Shown in pieces: positions 34,890-46,517 of a stretch of DNA of 64,000 nucleotides (its first letter is position 1; every line of letters begins with the position of its first letter). The position numbers and the translations under genes were made by a program. Source of the DNA: Gremmenia infestans (taxonomy: Eukaryota > Ascomycota > Leotiomycetes > Helotiales > Hamatocanthoscyphaceae); NCBI GenBank assembly GCA_032629725.1, contig JAFEVB010000032.1, forward strand, positions 682,001 through 746,000. Reading direction: 5' to 3'. The notes beneath the pieces are model-generated. The model was not told where the DNA came from. It saw only the letters and a program-made list of their open reading frames with translations, and ran no database searches.

Positions 34890-36372
34890 AGCGTTGATTA
34901 GGCTGTTCTATAGACACCTCGGTACAAAGAGCGCTTATTTCAAGATGTATGTCTATTTCCAGGACAATGAATAAAAGTATGTGTTTGAACGACTGGATGA
35001 TTAATTGCGTCCAGAAGGGGGGGTGAATAAGAGAATCAACGCGTAAGATAAGGGGAGACGCGAAAGAACGCACAAACGCCCTGATCTTCGTTATATACAT
35101 CCGTGGCTACTCCGCCGGGTTAGAACTAAGCTTCCACTATACCTGCTTGGCTGAAAGCAAGACGCATATCACATAAGCACCGTGAATAGCTTCTTGTAGT
35201 AAGCGGCCGCCACTTTGCCTAGAAAGCTTACCTTGTGACTTTGTTGTGTTGCAATGCGTGATGCTGAGGGATTAGTAGTCGATGTCGGCCGCCGCCAATG
35301 CGCTAGTGACTAGGCTTTCCGGATAGTTCTATGAATATCCTCACCTGCTATACAAGGTTCAAAACATATACTTCTCTGGAGGCCTTGCAATTAATGTCAG
35401 AAAGCACTATAGCTTGTGTAAATTTGTTTGGCTTTCGAGTTATTATGGGAAAGTTCGGCTTTCATGGCGAGGCGCACGAGTTGTAGAGTAACTACACCAT
35501 CAATACCTAATACCCGATATAGCCATGTATGATGGCAGAGTCATCCAAAAAGCCGATGGGAAATTCAAGAGGCAAAACAAAACGCCATATCGTAGCTCAC
35601 GAATGCATCCGTGTAAGCTAGAAGGTGGTATGTGATCATGCGGGGAGGTAAGCAAGAGGACAGTTATGTAAGCGGGTATGCAAGCACGATAGGCGCCCAT
35701 AAGCAGGGTATTAGCTCGAAGGCTTATTTGGTAAGCCGTGGCGTTTGTTTGTTTCTTGAAAACCGAGAATTGTTTGGTTACCATTTGTAGTAGTTTTTGC
35801 TATTATGAGAACTTTTTGTGGTCGTGGTTCCTTGCTTGCTTTCATTTCTGCTAGTACTTTGCGTTCTCACTCCTACTTATCTACTGTCTTCAGCCCCGAC
35901 TTGTACTTTCGAACAGTTGCGCTCATATTATACCATGCAGGTCACAGGAATATGTTTACTCGGAATTCCAAGATGGCACTTCTCGTTATTCGATTAGTAG
36001 CCCGCCCGGTTATTCTTTCACTATTCGGCCGCTTCTTGGTCATTTCCAAACCATAATGAGCTTTTATGGCATGGCTTATAGGCAGGCACTAGGAATCCAG
36101 TTCTCAGCCATATTACCCCCCGATGTAAGCTCGGGGATTCCGATAAGTCTTGTTTTATTTATACCCCTCATACGGCCGCGGAGGGGTAATCATCCATGCT
36201 TCGCGCTGAGGCTGCGCATCTGTGTAAGCTCACCTAGACTACCGGCCTGCCCTACCTTACTCGGAACGCGCGCAGACGAATATAAATCTAAATACCTTGC
36301 CATCGATTCCTGAACTTCAAGTCCAAAACTCGTCAGTCATCTTAAATCTCATTTATCAAATCTACCACGAGG
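34890..36372. promoter_or_regulatory. Divergent intergenic region between the two disordered-protein genes
   Basis: About 1.5 kb separates the start codons of two genes running apart. Short frames occur but none with domain features. It is the only promoter space for both genes. Confidence 0.45.
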
Positions 36373-37945
36373 ATGGCAGCAGTAGTCTTGAGAGGAGGTG
36401 AGCACAATCTCCATCCTATTCGAAGCATTTCTAAATTCTTGTAGCTCTTGAGTCTGCCGCCACCAAGGGAGGTGGTAGTAGCGGCGGTGGCGGCGGCGGC
36501 AATGGTATTGGAGATCAAGCACAGCAAGTTGTCGAAGTAGCCAAGGCAGGAGGAGCAATTTTGGATCTCATACGCGAGGAAAACGCAAAGGCAGTCGAGC
36601 AAGCCAGGAAAGACAACAATGAGTCCAATGCTTGCAAAGTCTTCATCGACAACGCTTTGATTCTCATTAAAGACGCCACTTTGAACCAGTATAATATTAT
36701 TATTGCTACCGATATCGACCATGATGTGGTAAGCAAAACTGGCTCTTTGATTTTACCCTGCCCCCTTCTATCATGTTTCGTCTTATGTACTCTAACTACT
36801 CCTTATATACTTCCTAAACTGGAAACATAAGCTCCTTCTACTCCCGAAACCTTCTTGAACAGGAAATAACTAACTCCGCCATGTTCTAGTGGTGGCAAGA
36901 CAAGCCCGGAGTAAGTGAATTCCCAAGAACACTTTTGAATCAGAGCCATTGCTGACCACTGGCCTCTCTCTCTAGCCAGAAGGACAGATCAAAATGGATC
37001 TACTGCAATTTACATCAGCCTCAGGAAAAGACTATAGTTTCCAAGCCATGGTATTCGACACCGGACAATACATCCGCCACGGCAAATGGGAGCCTGACCA
37101 TTGGACGTTTTTCGGAGACTCCAAGTCATACAAGGAAACGTTCACCGGTACTTGGCATGCGGAATTCAACAAAGCGCAGCCGAAGCAGAGTGCCGATGAT
37201 GTTAAGAAGCTTCAAGATGCAACTGCTAAGAAGGATGCTGATTCGAAAGCTGCTAATGACAAGATTGCGGCCGACAAGGCGATTGCTGATAAGGTACGTG
37301 GATTTCGGTGTTGGGGATATTTATCTTCATGAGACATATCCACTTTTTTTTCTAGTCTCTTAGCGTTTGAGAAGCTAATGCTAACTCGGGTTCTTAATAG
37401 GTTGCTGCGGATAAGGCTGCTGCGGACAAGACAGCGTCAGACAAAGCTGCTGCGGATAAAAAGGCTGATGCAGCTGGTAGTGATGAGGAACAGTCCGAGG
37501 GGGAGGAGGAGGAACCTGCTGGAGACGAGGATGAGGAACCTGAGGAGGGAGAGGAGGAGGGAGAGGAGGAGGGAGATGAGGAAGAACCTGAAGGTACGTA
37601 ATCCATTTCTGCTTTGTCGAAACTCTGGACGCAAGCAAGTTCCAGCGAACCCAAGTTAGATTCGAACACAACCTAGACTCAAGTCTGGAAATAATCCAGC
37701 CGCGTCTATACAATAAGTTCCGTATCCAAGTCAAATCCCGAGTCCGGATATTCGAAAAGCGTAGAGTTTCCGCTCGGACTTCGACTTGTTTGACCTTGCT
37801 TGGGTTTTGTTCCGAGAAGACAAGTCGCTTGGACCATTCTCATGTAATAGAAGCTAACTTCATGTTCTTTTCAGAAGAGGAACCAGACGAAGAGGAGGAG
37901 GAGAAACCCAAATCGAAACCAAAGAAGAAAGTTCTCAAGAAGTGA
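36373..37945 (+). CDS. Unrecognised protein with folded core and acidic/Lys-Ala-Asp repeat tail (6 exons)
   Basis: Exons 36373-36397, 36445-36728, 36890-36910, 36976-37293, 37401-37593 and 37875-37945 give 303 residues. Exon 3 has only 21 bases (WWQDKPG). The N-terminus starts MAAVV and includes a glycine run. The core (residues about 50-190) has a helical part (GAILDLIREENAKAVEQARK, then ACKVFIDNALILIKDAT) and a beta-rich part with many aromatic residues (FQAMVFDTGQYIRHGKWEPD and HWTFFGDSKSY). The tail has repeated AADK/KAAADK units, then Glu runs, then a short basic end (KPKSKPKKKVLKK). I do not recognise the fold. Its overall plan resembles its divergent neighbour, a folded part plus acidic and basic disorder, which may point to a chaperone- or chromatin-like role; this is inference. 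Confidence 0.65.
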
Positions 37946-39410
37946 TAAAGGGTCGAAGGAGGCCTGTTTTCTTAGGCGCTGTTTTGAACAATCAATTTAT
38001 CTCTGTTCAAGTTTTGATAACTTTGATGTGTCGTTTTATGCTTCTAGAAAGGAAAAGAGAGAGGGGTTGCTACCCGACCGTATCATGTGACCCGCCTCCT
38101 TTTTATAAGCGAGATTATGACAACCGCTCCACTATCCTGCGAAACATCTCTATACTTTAATAAACCTGCGATTCTATAAATCTATTTCAGCTAATAGTTC
38201 TATACTCTTATTCCGCGCCATCGTTCCTACGAGCAAGGCTTGTTGAAAACCCCCACCTTTGATTTCTGTTGTCACGTACTCGCTCCTAGGCAACGTGGTT
38301 TTAGTCGAGGCTATGATATGATTGCGCCGACTCGAAAATCAGACCCTCTTGAAGTTTCGCTTTGATATTATTAGGTATGTATATATTAAGCCAATGTCAC
38401 CAAATTCGCATTATATTCTCATAGATATTTTCCGGAGAAACGACCCTTTTTCAACTCCGGGGTCCGGTGTATGTGTGGACCGAGGCAACTGCACATTCGT
38501 GCCTATCTATCTACAATGATCTCTGATATATATACCACCTCCAAGAAGCTTTCGCTCCAGGTCTTCTCGGCAGCAGGGATCTGCAACGTTCCGCGTCTCG
38601 ACCGGTAGACCGGATCTGGTAAGTCATCTAGCTACGTGTAAGGCTCTTCATTCTTAGCTATGATAGATGTCCTAGTCAGAGCAGTCTTCATCCAAGGGTT
38701 CTATGCGATTAGTTCCCTATGTCCGGCTTCACTTGTAAAGCGTCTATACCGGATGCAACAAAGCATATTTTTCATCTTTGGATTGTAGGACAAGTGGTTG
38801 CTGATAATGAAGCGGGCATTGCTGTTATCCAGAACCCAGTACTCAACTTTCGCGGAGGGGGGGATTGGCAAGGACCACTATTTTGTGTACATGGTGTTGT
38901 GGTAGATGTCCCTGAGTATGCAGTTCTGCTTGCATGAGGCGTTGGAGCCTTGTGTATCGATCTATATTCCAGTAGTACGTATGCCACCGTAACAATAATC
39001 TTCGTCTTTGTTGGTCATTGGGAGATGCATTAGTAGCGGTGCTCCTAGCCCCTACGATTTATCTCCCGGCTTCGGTGGCTCGTACTTAAGTTCATTGACA
39101 AACTTGTCTTTCGTGATATTGAAACAACAGCTCTCATACTTTGCCTACCATTCAAAGCCTAGTTGGCCTTTTCTTGCGCTTGCGCTTGCGCTTGATACTC
39201 CTATTATGTACCTGAAATTACCTTGATTAAAAATGCTAGTGAAGATATCACGAGAAAAATGCATAAATTTAATAATGTATAAGAAGACGTCTATTATCAT
39301 TATAGTCTACTTAGGCCTAAAAAGATGTTCTGATGTTCATGGTCTTAGGAAAGGCCCGCAAGCTTGGCTTCTAGGAAGTTGTATGTGTGCTGCGAGCATC
39401 CAGAGGATGA
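37946..39410. other. Intergenic, no confident gene
   Basis: About 1.5 kb between convergent genes. It contains a short GCTTGC/GCGCTTGC repeat near 39176-39200. The open frames are short and featureless. Confidence 0.45.
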
Positions 39411-40007
39411 TTAATACCGATACGCCCCATGACCTGTGGCTCGACACGCATCGGCCGCCTCCTGCGATTCATAAGCCCGTACACAACCTGTGCATGGGTA
39501 CCTTCGCGGTGGCGATTCAATGTCAGGAAGGGGGCTGGGCTTCATGTCGTACGGTGTCTCTGGGGGAGGCGAGTCGTCTCTCTTCTCCACCTCAGTTATG
39601 TTCTCGAGCGTACCAGCATAGAAGGATCCTTTGTTATCCCTGGGTTCCGATCGGTCGCGTGTGTGCATGTCGTTGTATATCCGCCTGGCCTCAGACTTGG
39701 CCTCAGACTCTTCCTTAAGAGCTTGCTTACGAGCTTGCGACTCGTCTTTCTTCTCCTTAGCCTCAGACTTGGCCTCAGACGCTTCTTTACGAGCTTGCTT
39801 ACGAGCTTGCAACTCGTCTTTCTACGCCTTAGCCTTTTCTGCTTTCTTCTCCTTCATTTCCTTCATACTGGCTTGGGTAATTGCGGCATTTTCTGCCCTG
39901 TTTTTGTCAATGAATACCAAGTTTTCTGCTCTCTCTCGCTGAACCCTTTCAGCCTCATTATCATCACGTTCCTTCTCTTCGGGGGTTCTCTTGTATCCCC
40001 TCGGCAT
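39411..40007 (-). pseudogene. Coiled-coil protein with Cys/His tail, split by one stop codon
   Basis: From ATG 40007 (MPRGYKRTPEEKERD) the frame runs through a charged helical region to a TAG at 39824-39822 and then continues without a shift to 39411, so one nonsense codon divides a protein of about 198 residues. The second part has two copies of a 24-residue unit (KDExQARKQAxKExSEAKSEA), a 72-bp direct repeat on DNA, then a tail YPCTGCVRAYESQEAADAC...GH that could bind a metal. In the sister repeat the stop position is AAG (Lys), so the change is A to T, not RIP-like. A TATA box (TATAAATAG) lies at about 40150-40158. Function unknown. It could be a recent pseudogene. Confidence 0.55.
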
Positions 40008-40159
40008 GTTGACAGGATAGGATATTGGTAAGAGGTTGTTGTTGTTTAATTTGATTGTTCGTTGCGTTGAGATTCGATTTGAGATGCTATTGCTTGTTGG
40101 ATTGTTCGGATGTTGCAAAAAAGAATTTGTAAAGAAGGATAGAAAAAACCACTATTTAT

Positions 40160-41491
40160 AGACTAAAAGTTGTTCAAAGTCAGACATTGAGAACTTTCCT
40201 GCAATATGAGAATAACTTGTATTTATGTGATTCTTGAACTAGTGGGGCTGAATCAAGGGAGTACCAAATCGAATCTATGAATGTCCCTCGTAATGAGACA
40301 CGGGTTTTCCATGTTGTCGTGGTCTTGTTATTCATACACGTAGCTGTATTTCTCGCATACAGGGTAAAAAATGATCTGTCCCCAACACCTAAGCAGGCAA
40401 CTTCCCAAATAAGACTAGGCATACCGAATAACGATATAAGACGCAAACTATTAAGAAGAGTTATTCATATATGATCAGCCAGGTTTGATTAATAGTGATT
40501 GTGCTTGAAGTCAAAACATTGTTCCGCGTCATATATGAATCCCAACGACTTACATGAATCTAGACTTATTCACGAGTAAATCATCACGATCTAAAAGTAA
40601 AGTAGTTATACGTGAATCTAGTTGACTCGTAAATGTTAGCTGGCATTCATAAGTGAAATATGTGGACATAAACCCCCAGCTTCTCGAATGAACAGGAACA
40701 AATCATGTCCTTGATCATAACAAAATGGGGGCTCGCTTAAAATGATGGGGGGTGAAGCGAACTGGGCTGCTAAAGGGAGGAAAAGCAGAGGTCAACAAAA
40801 GAAACAAAAAAACTTATAGCAGCAGGTTTCGCTGGTAATCGACTACCCAACACCTAATTTGCTGATCTGAAGCTTGTGTATGGCAGAGGGAAGGTGACGG
40901 GATATGAATGGTCATGGTCATATGACCTTAGCGCCAGTGACTAAGCGAAAAGGCATAACCTCTTCGCAGCAGATCCATCATCTAAATCTGCATCCTTATC
41001 AATAAACATTCACAGCATCTAGAAGCAATGCAGTAAAAGTAATCACTTCTGTGATACCAACAGAAAGGGACGCCCATTCTCCAAGATCTCTCCTGTGCCT
41101 GCGCCTCAAATCGCCATGCTAGGCGAGCACCGCGATCGCGATCCCGATTCCCAGAACCAGATATCCTCCATTTCCCAGCCTCCGAAGGCCCGAAAATCCA
41201 CCCCAAAATAATGCAGGTAGAAGGTAGAAAAAATAAGTATGCCTATAATACGTCGAGCTTATGTGCAGAGAATTGAGAAATGGATCCTTACGGTTTCTGA
41301 GGTCAAGTGTATTACTGCTTATAATTACACGCTGGACTATTGCAAGAGGGCCTACGGTCAACCTTCACTAGATTTTGCTGGTTTTGTGATGTTGCGAAGT
41401 GCTACATCAACGTTAGGGCTAAAGTTGGGTTTTAACGTTCAAGTGATGCTTGTATTATTTCGAAAATCTGTGTGTTCGATCTCAATACTTC
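40160..41491. other. Intergenic, no confident gene
   Basis: 1.3 kb between two minus-strand genes. Several short frames, none with a start context, domain or splice support. Confidence 0.45.
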
Positions 41492-42180
41492 TTACTGGAG
41501 TTTGAAAGCTTTCTGAGGATCAAGTGAAGCCGTAAAATCTGCTTTCCCCGTCTTCATATCCGCAGGGTAAGACAAATGTTCATGAATCCACTTCCATTTG
41601 CCATCCTTCTTCTTCGCAATGCCTGTCCTACGGAAAGCGGTGTCAAAGGGTGTTCCACCAGCAGTACCCCACGTATGCTGTATCATAGTCGAGTATGCCG
41701 AGTCCTTGGACAAAGCTGTGATCTCAATGTCCTTGAAATCCATCTGTCCATCGCCCCAGTAAGGAAAGATGGCATCGAAATGCTCATTGAAATTTCCACG
41801 GGGAGTGTTTCCAAACATGTCGTAACTGAGCATCTCAGGGAAGTCATAGAACCGTCGTGCCCCCGCCATTCCGTTTACAGCATCGTTGATGGACTCTTTA
41901 TTCCAATAGTGGAGCCAGCCTTTGTAAAGCTGATCAAGAACTTCTTCTTCTTCTTTGGCCCATTCCGGATTATGGTCCTGTAATAAGTCTTAGTGGGATC
42001 TCAGAGGCACTACAATTGGTTGAAATTACCCCACTCTTTTTCATGCTCAAGAACTCATATGTTTTGTCAATTGATGAGTAGGCCGACTGGTGTCAATTGT
42101 TAGTTTCTAAAAACATGTGGACCTGCTAGCGGCTGCTGGCAAATACTTACAGCCTCTTTCACGAATCCGTTCTTGTCCAT
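41492..42180 (-). CDS. SnoaL/NTF2-like fold protein
   Basis: Exons 42180-42151, 42086-42030 and 41977-41492 (introns 64 and 52 bp) give 190 residues. The start is MDKNGFVKEASAYSSIDKTYEFL. The body (LYKGWLHYWNKESINDAVN, then HFDAIFPYWGDGQMDFKDIEI, AYSTMIQHTWGTAGGTPFD and GKWKWIHEHLSYP) has the alternating pattern of the SnoaL-like/NTF2-like cone fold, including the usual W-x-HEH-S end motif. The fold serves small cyclases, isomerases and hydrolases in polyketide and catabolic pathways; the substrate is unknown. No signal peptide. It diverges from the Baeyer-Villiger monooxygenase gene and probably shares its control region. Confidence 0.78.
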
Positions 42181-42798
42181 ATTGAAATCGGGACACGTGC
42201 AGCGATTGTTTACTTCTTTTGACAGTCCGAATGATTGAAACCCAGTTGATGATATAGATAATTAACAATTGAATGTCGAGTTCATGATTCGTATATGCGA
42301 AGAAGGTCTTTATGAACGTACGCTAAATTACCCCGCAATCGGATGAATGTCAATCACTGTAGGGCAAACATCACCCCGCAACTTTATATTTCATACATTG
42401 CCCCGCTACGACTAAGGCGGAGAAATGTTGTCGGTAGGCCATGTAATCGAGGAGGCCATGTCCTACTGATCAGTGATCTCAAACGCATGTGAGAACGGCA
42501 TCAATCATGTCTGTGCAAATAATTGCACCGCATCGAGGTGAGACTTCCGATGAATTGTAAACCGGAGTTCGGGAGTCTTATTGGGCGTGATGGAGTCGAC
42601 TAGGCACGGGAAAGATATATAGGCGGGCTAATTACAGACTGGTAGTGTTGTTGAGAGCGCGTTGTATGGCCGTCGTCTTATTATAAACAGTGTGCCTCCT
42701 TAAACCAAGTGAAAACTCAAATGAAACTGTGAAAGTATTCTACAAAACTAAAACCTTTACCACATAATTTACGTCCATATCATACCAAACAACCAAGC
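42181..42798. promoter_or_regulatory. Shared divergent promoter of the SnoaL-like and Baeyer-Villiger genes
   Basis: 618 bp between divergent starts. It contains several CGG/CCG triplets (for example ACCGGAGTTCGGGAG near 42560-42575, and AATCGGATG near 42340), the half-site type used by Zn2Cys6 regulators such as the one encoded at 46518-49448. The link is inference; no binding site is proven. Confidence 0.45.
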
Positions 42799-44403
42799 AT
42801 GGGGTCTAACGCACTTGAATATGATGCCCTGATTGTGGGAGCCGGTTTTGGCGGATGTCATGTCTTGAAGACGTTGCGTGATAGAGGCTTCAAAACCCTT
42901 GCGGTTGATGATGGAGATGATTTGGGTGGTGTCTGGCACTTCAATCGATACCCAGGTGCAAGAGTCGATAGTAAAGTACCACTTTACGAGTTTTCCAACA
43001 AAGAGGTGTGGTCAGACTGGAATTGGTCGGTCAAATATCCGGGGTGGGCTGAGATTCAAGATTACTTCCAACACGTCGAGGCAAAACTCCACTTGAAAAA
43101 GGACATCAGGTTCAATACTCGCATAACTGCGGCGCAATTCGACGATAGTGTCGACAAGTGGCATATCACAGCACAAGATGGTTCCAAATTCATCGCTCGC
43201 TATTTCATTTTGTGTATTGGGTCCTTCGCAAAACCTTATATCCCCGATTTCAAGGGAATTGACACATTTGCTGGAGTGCATTGCCACACTTCAAACTGGC
43301 CTCGGACCGGAATCGAGTATGCCGGGAAAAGAGTCGGAGTCGTTGGCAATGCATCGAGTGGGCTTCAGACCATCCAGGAAATTGCACCGGATGTCAAACA
43401 TTTGACAGTCTTTCAGCGCAGTCCAACGTATGCTTTGCCGATGAGACAGGCCAAGCTGACAGAAAAGGACCAGGACAAGAGTACATACGAAGTAATCTTT
43501 GGAAAAAGACGTACAATGTTCGCAGGGATCGACCAAGAATTCAACTGGGACTCATGCGTGAAAGCCACAGATGAAGAGCGCCAAGCGTTCTTTGAAGGAC
43601 TTTGGGAGCAAGGCGGACTCTTGTTTTGGCTTGCCAACTACCAAGATGTCATTATAGACAAGGAAGCGAACGCATATGCTTATACCTTCTGGCGCAACAA
43701 GGTAATTCAACGCATCAAGGATCCCAAGGTTGCAGAGATCCTAGCTCCGGAGATTCCTCCATTCTTCTTCGGAACCAAGCGCGCAACCTTGGAGCAACGA
43801 TATTACGAGGTGTACAACCAGGATAATGTGGACCTCATCAATGCCAAAGTAAATCCGATCAAAGAAATTGTACCATCTGGAGTAATTACCGAAGATGGCA
43901 TTCTTCACGAACTCGACCTGCTGGTCCTTGCCACCGGCTACGATGCCGTCACGGGTGGCTTCACGGCGATCGACATCAAGGGCTCGAAAGACCAATCACT
44001 CAAGGAGAAGTGGTTGAAGGGATCGCACACGGCATATGGAATGGCGACAGCTGGGTTCCCAAACATGTTTTTCCCTTACGGGCCACAGGCCCCGACCACA
44101 TTCTGCAATGGTCCTACCTGTGCTGAGATACAGGGTGACTGGATTGCGTCGGCTTTGGAATTCATGCGTGAAAAGACGCTTACCAGAATTGACGCAAAAG
44201 AAGAGACAGAGGCAGCATGGCGGGAGCAGGTCAACATGATTGGCAACATGACACTGATTCCGCAGACTCAGTCAGAATACATGGGCACGAATATACCGGG
44301 CAAACCAAAGGAGATGCTGAACTATCTCGGCGGACTGCCGCGATATGTTGAGCAGATCGAGGCTGTTCGCGATTCTGGCTTTCCAGGTTTTGACTTGAAG
44401 TAG
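42799..44403 (+). CDS. Baeyer-Villiger monooxygenase (FAD/NADPH-dependent)
   Basis: Single exon, 534 residues, no signal peptide. The FAD-binding motif is VGAGFGG (Gly 14, 16, 19). The group fingerprint FxGxxxHTxxWP is met by FAGVHCHTSNWP (157-168), and the second fingerprint GGxWxxNxYPGxxxD by GGVWHFNRYPGARVD (43-57). The second Rossmann loop reads VGVVGNASSG, with Ala where the middle glycine is usual. The C-terminal half has LVLATGYDAVTGGF as the third nucleotide-site motif and ends FPGFDLK. The enzyme class inserts an oxygen next to a ketone to make an ester or lactone. Length matches the cyclohexanone/steroid monooxygenase group. Neighbours point to a small oxidative pathway. Confidence 0.93.
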   Translation: MGSNALEYDALIVGAGFGGCHVLKTLRDRGFKTLAVDDGDDLGGVWHFNRYPGARVDSKVPLYEFSNKEVWSDWNWSVKYPGWAEIQDYFQHVEAKLHLKKDIRFNTRITAAQFDDSVDKWHITAQDGSKFIARYFILCIGSFAKPYIPDFKGIDTFAGVHCHTSNWPRTGIEYAGKRVGVVGNASSGLQTIQEIAPDVKHLTVFQRSPTYALPMRQAKLTEKDQDKSTYEVIFGKRRTMFAGIDQEFNWDSCVKATDEERQAFFEGLWEQGGLLFWLANYQDVIIDKEANAYAYTFWRNKVIQRIKDPKVAEILAPEIPPFFFGTKRATLEQRYYEVYNQDNVDLINAKVNPIKEIVPSGVITEDGILHELDLLVLATGYDAVTGGFTAIDIKGSKDQSLKEKWLKGSHTAYGMATAGFPNMFFPYGPQAPTTFCNGPTCAEIQGDWIASALEFMREKTLTRIDAKEETEAAWREQVNMIGNMTLIPQTQSEYMGTNIPGKPKEMLNYLGGLPRYVEQIEAVRDSGFPGFDLK

Positions 44404-45006
44404 ACAAATTTTGTTTTTAGTTGTCTTGCCAAAATGGTCTTTATCAGTGTTTATATTGGAACTTTTTGTAGCTAGTGATTGTCTTCATCAAATATAGCAC
44501 ATAAAGTTTCAACAGCATAGGTCAACCTCTGAGCTCCTGCCACAGGTGCGTAATACATCATCATATTAACAGCTAATATCACGGCGATCTCTAAAAAGGA
44601 TAGATTGTATGCACGATATTCATGGTGCGAAGTTACTCTTCATTAAGCTTCAATTGACTTCCTGGTCTACTGACTTCCCTCGTGATTCGCGGGCAAACTT
44701 GAGAAAACAGGATATCTCTGTATCGAGCCGAGGGAAACAAGGTGCTTGCTTATTACATCTAGTAACACGTCGGGGATTTTTCATTTCGAATATCCGGATT
44801 TCCGGAAGAAAGAGTTAGTCCGCAATGTCAAGATGAGATTTAGAAGGCGACCGCATAAGCCGAAAATCAGTTATAAAGTCAGTCCAAATTCAAAGGGAAG
44901 ATTAAGCTACTTTTATAATTGTTATTGTAAAACACATTCTTGAAGAAATAGAATACCTAATTCACGCCAATAAGCAAAGAAACTAAGTAATGATCGTATA
45001 TTTCAT
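44404..45006. other. Intergenic, convergent 3' flanks
   Basis: About 600 bp between the convergent Baeyer-Villiger and ABM-like genes. No gene recognised. Confidence 0.45.
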
Positions 45007-45833
45007 TCATGATTTCTTGTTATCAATATGTCCAATGAATGCTCTTGAACTATGAAGTTCAGTCTTAGAAACAAGAAAGCCACCAGGAGCTAGTTGTTTC
45101 TGAACAACTTCCCTATATAATTCCGATGACTTGAACTTTTCAAATTCTTCTCCAGAAGTTGTTCTGGATATCATGTCAGCAGTGGTACCCTTAAAAGTTA
45201 ATCACACAACTGAGAAAACAAGAAGTTGGCCCTACCGAACCCAAAGAGTCACCAAAGACTTATCATTGCACTCTCTCAGTACACCACAACTCTGAACCCC
45301 AATCACTGTTTTAGATATTTCTGCAAGTCCGCCGAGTAATCGAATTACATTTTCTCGTTTCCCTGCCTGCGCAAAAAAGTGATGAACCACAACATGGCTT
45401 GTTTTGGAGTGTTTCTCTGGATCATCGTCTTTCGTGTACCAGCCGCCCGCATCGTCATAGTGGTACAAATCATAATCTCTGCTTGCGAGTCCCTGTTCAT
45501 GCTTAAGGAGTTGGTCTTGATCTACCAACGCCATTTCTCGCTTGAAAATATCCGACGCTGGATGACCCTTGAAGAACCCCACAGCGTGAGAATACCCTTC
45601 GAGGCCCCATAATGTGTCAGGCTCTCCATCGAGATCTTGACCCCAATAGTAGGTGTGGCCTAGTGGTTCTGTGGCAGAGACCTCACAAAGGGGAACGAGC
45701 CGTTCTTTCCACTGTTCAAGGTCAGACAATATTTCAAACATGCAACTGAGAGAGATGTAGGTGTACACACAGGCTCGATAGCACCAGGTCTTCCCACAAC
45801 ACGTGCCACGACGTAAAAGTCTGGTACGGACAT
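45007..45833 (-). CDS. Antibiotic-biosynthesis-monooxygenase (ABM)-like protein, gene model uncertain
   Basis: The body has the ABM pattern: TEPLGHTYYWGQDLDGEPDT, LWGLEGYSHAVGFFKGHPAS, then VVHHFFAQAGKRENVIRLL for a second domain, suggesting two ferredoxin-like repeats. The best N-terminus starts at ATG 45833 (MSVPDFYVVARVVGRPGAIEP), one frame away from the body; removing 23 bases at 45768-45746, which begin GT and end AG, joins the frames. The C-terminus continues past an apparent stop at 45234 through an intron (about 45240-45190) into 45189-45007, which adds RTTSGEEFEKFKSSELYREVV and LAPGGFLV. This gives 250 residues. If the frame switch is not spliced, the gene is damaged. ABM proteins are small cofactor-free oxygenases or dimeric stress proteins. 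Confidence 0.6.
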
Positions 45834-46517
45834 TATTCAAGATATATTTCTAAGAGATCGTGAGGTCTTCCCTATGATTATTTTTTGAATTACTGTGAAC
45901 ACTTTTAAACAAATATTGGAAGGATGTCCTGGGTGGGTGTGCGAATTTGTGCCGCCGCGAAATTATTCCGAAAATTTATACTGCGATACAGTACGGATAG
46001 ACTTGACTGGACATTCACAAGCTAAATGCAACAGTCCGCATTTGTTTCTCCGATAGTTGTGCATCTGTTTTCAAGTCATCCCTAAAACACACACACAATT
46101 AGGGACATGTGTTCTTGCTGCGGCTCAACCCCTCTCGACTGACCACCTAGCTAGGACTAGCAGAGAAGGACTGTCAGTTACTATTCTTAGCATATTTCAA
46201 GTCACGTAAGATGCAGGCATTATGTCATCTTTGGACTAAAGCATGCAGAGCCTATCTTGACATTGACAAGTTGTTCACTATTTGTTGAGACATATTCTTG
46301 TTTCGTTTTACTCGAATGCTAACTTACATGGTAATAAAGATATCTTTCTATGACACGTACTGTCGCATGAGGCTGCACGACGGACGAATTTCTCGGGCGC
46401 ATCTTCAGGCACAGGCTGATTACAGTATTACACAATATTATACCCCATAGACACCCAATAAATATATCAGTACATATATACAGTGGCGGAGATGTTTGCT
46501 ACCAGCTGAGATCCGAA
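45834..46517. other. Intergenic, no gene seen
   Basis: Upstream of the ABM-like gene and downstream of the transcription factor gene. It probably holds the ABM promoter and the factor's 3' UTR. Confidence 0.45.

Noticed and set aside
37381..37734. Minus-strand Ser/Pro-rich ORFs
   Set aside because: Antisense shadow of the Glu-rich and Ala-Asp-Lys repeat exon of the plus-strand gene.
45834..45840. ATG at 45840 as start of the ABM-like gene
   Set aside because: It gives a Cys/Arg-rich N-terminus unlike the family, whereas the ATG at 45833 in the next frame gives the expected DFYVVARVVG strand.
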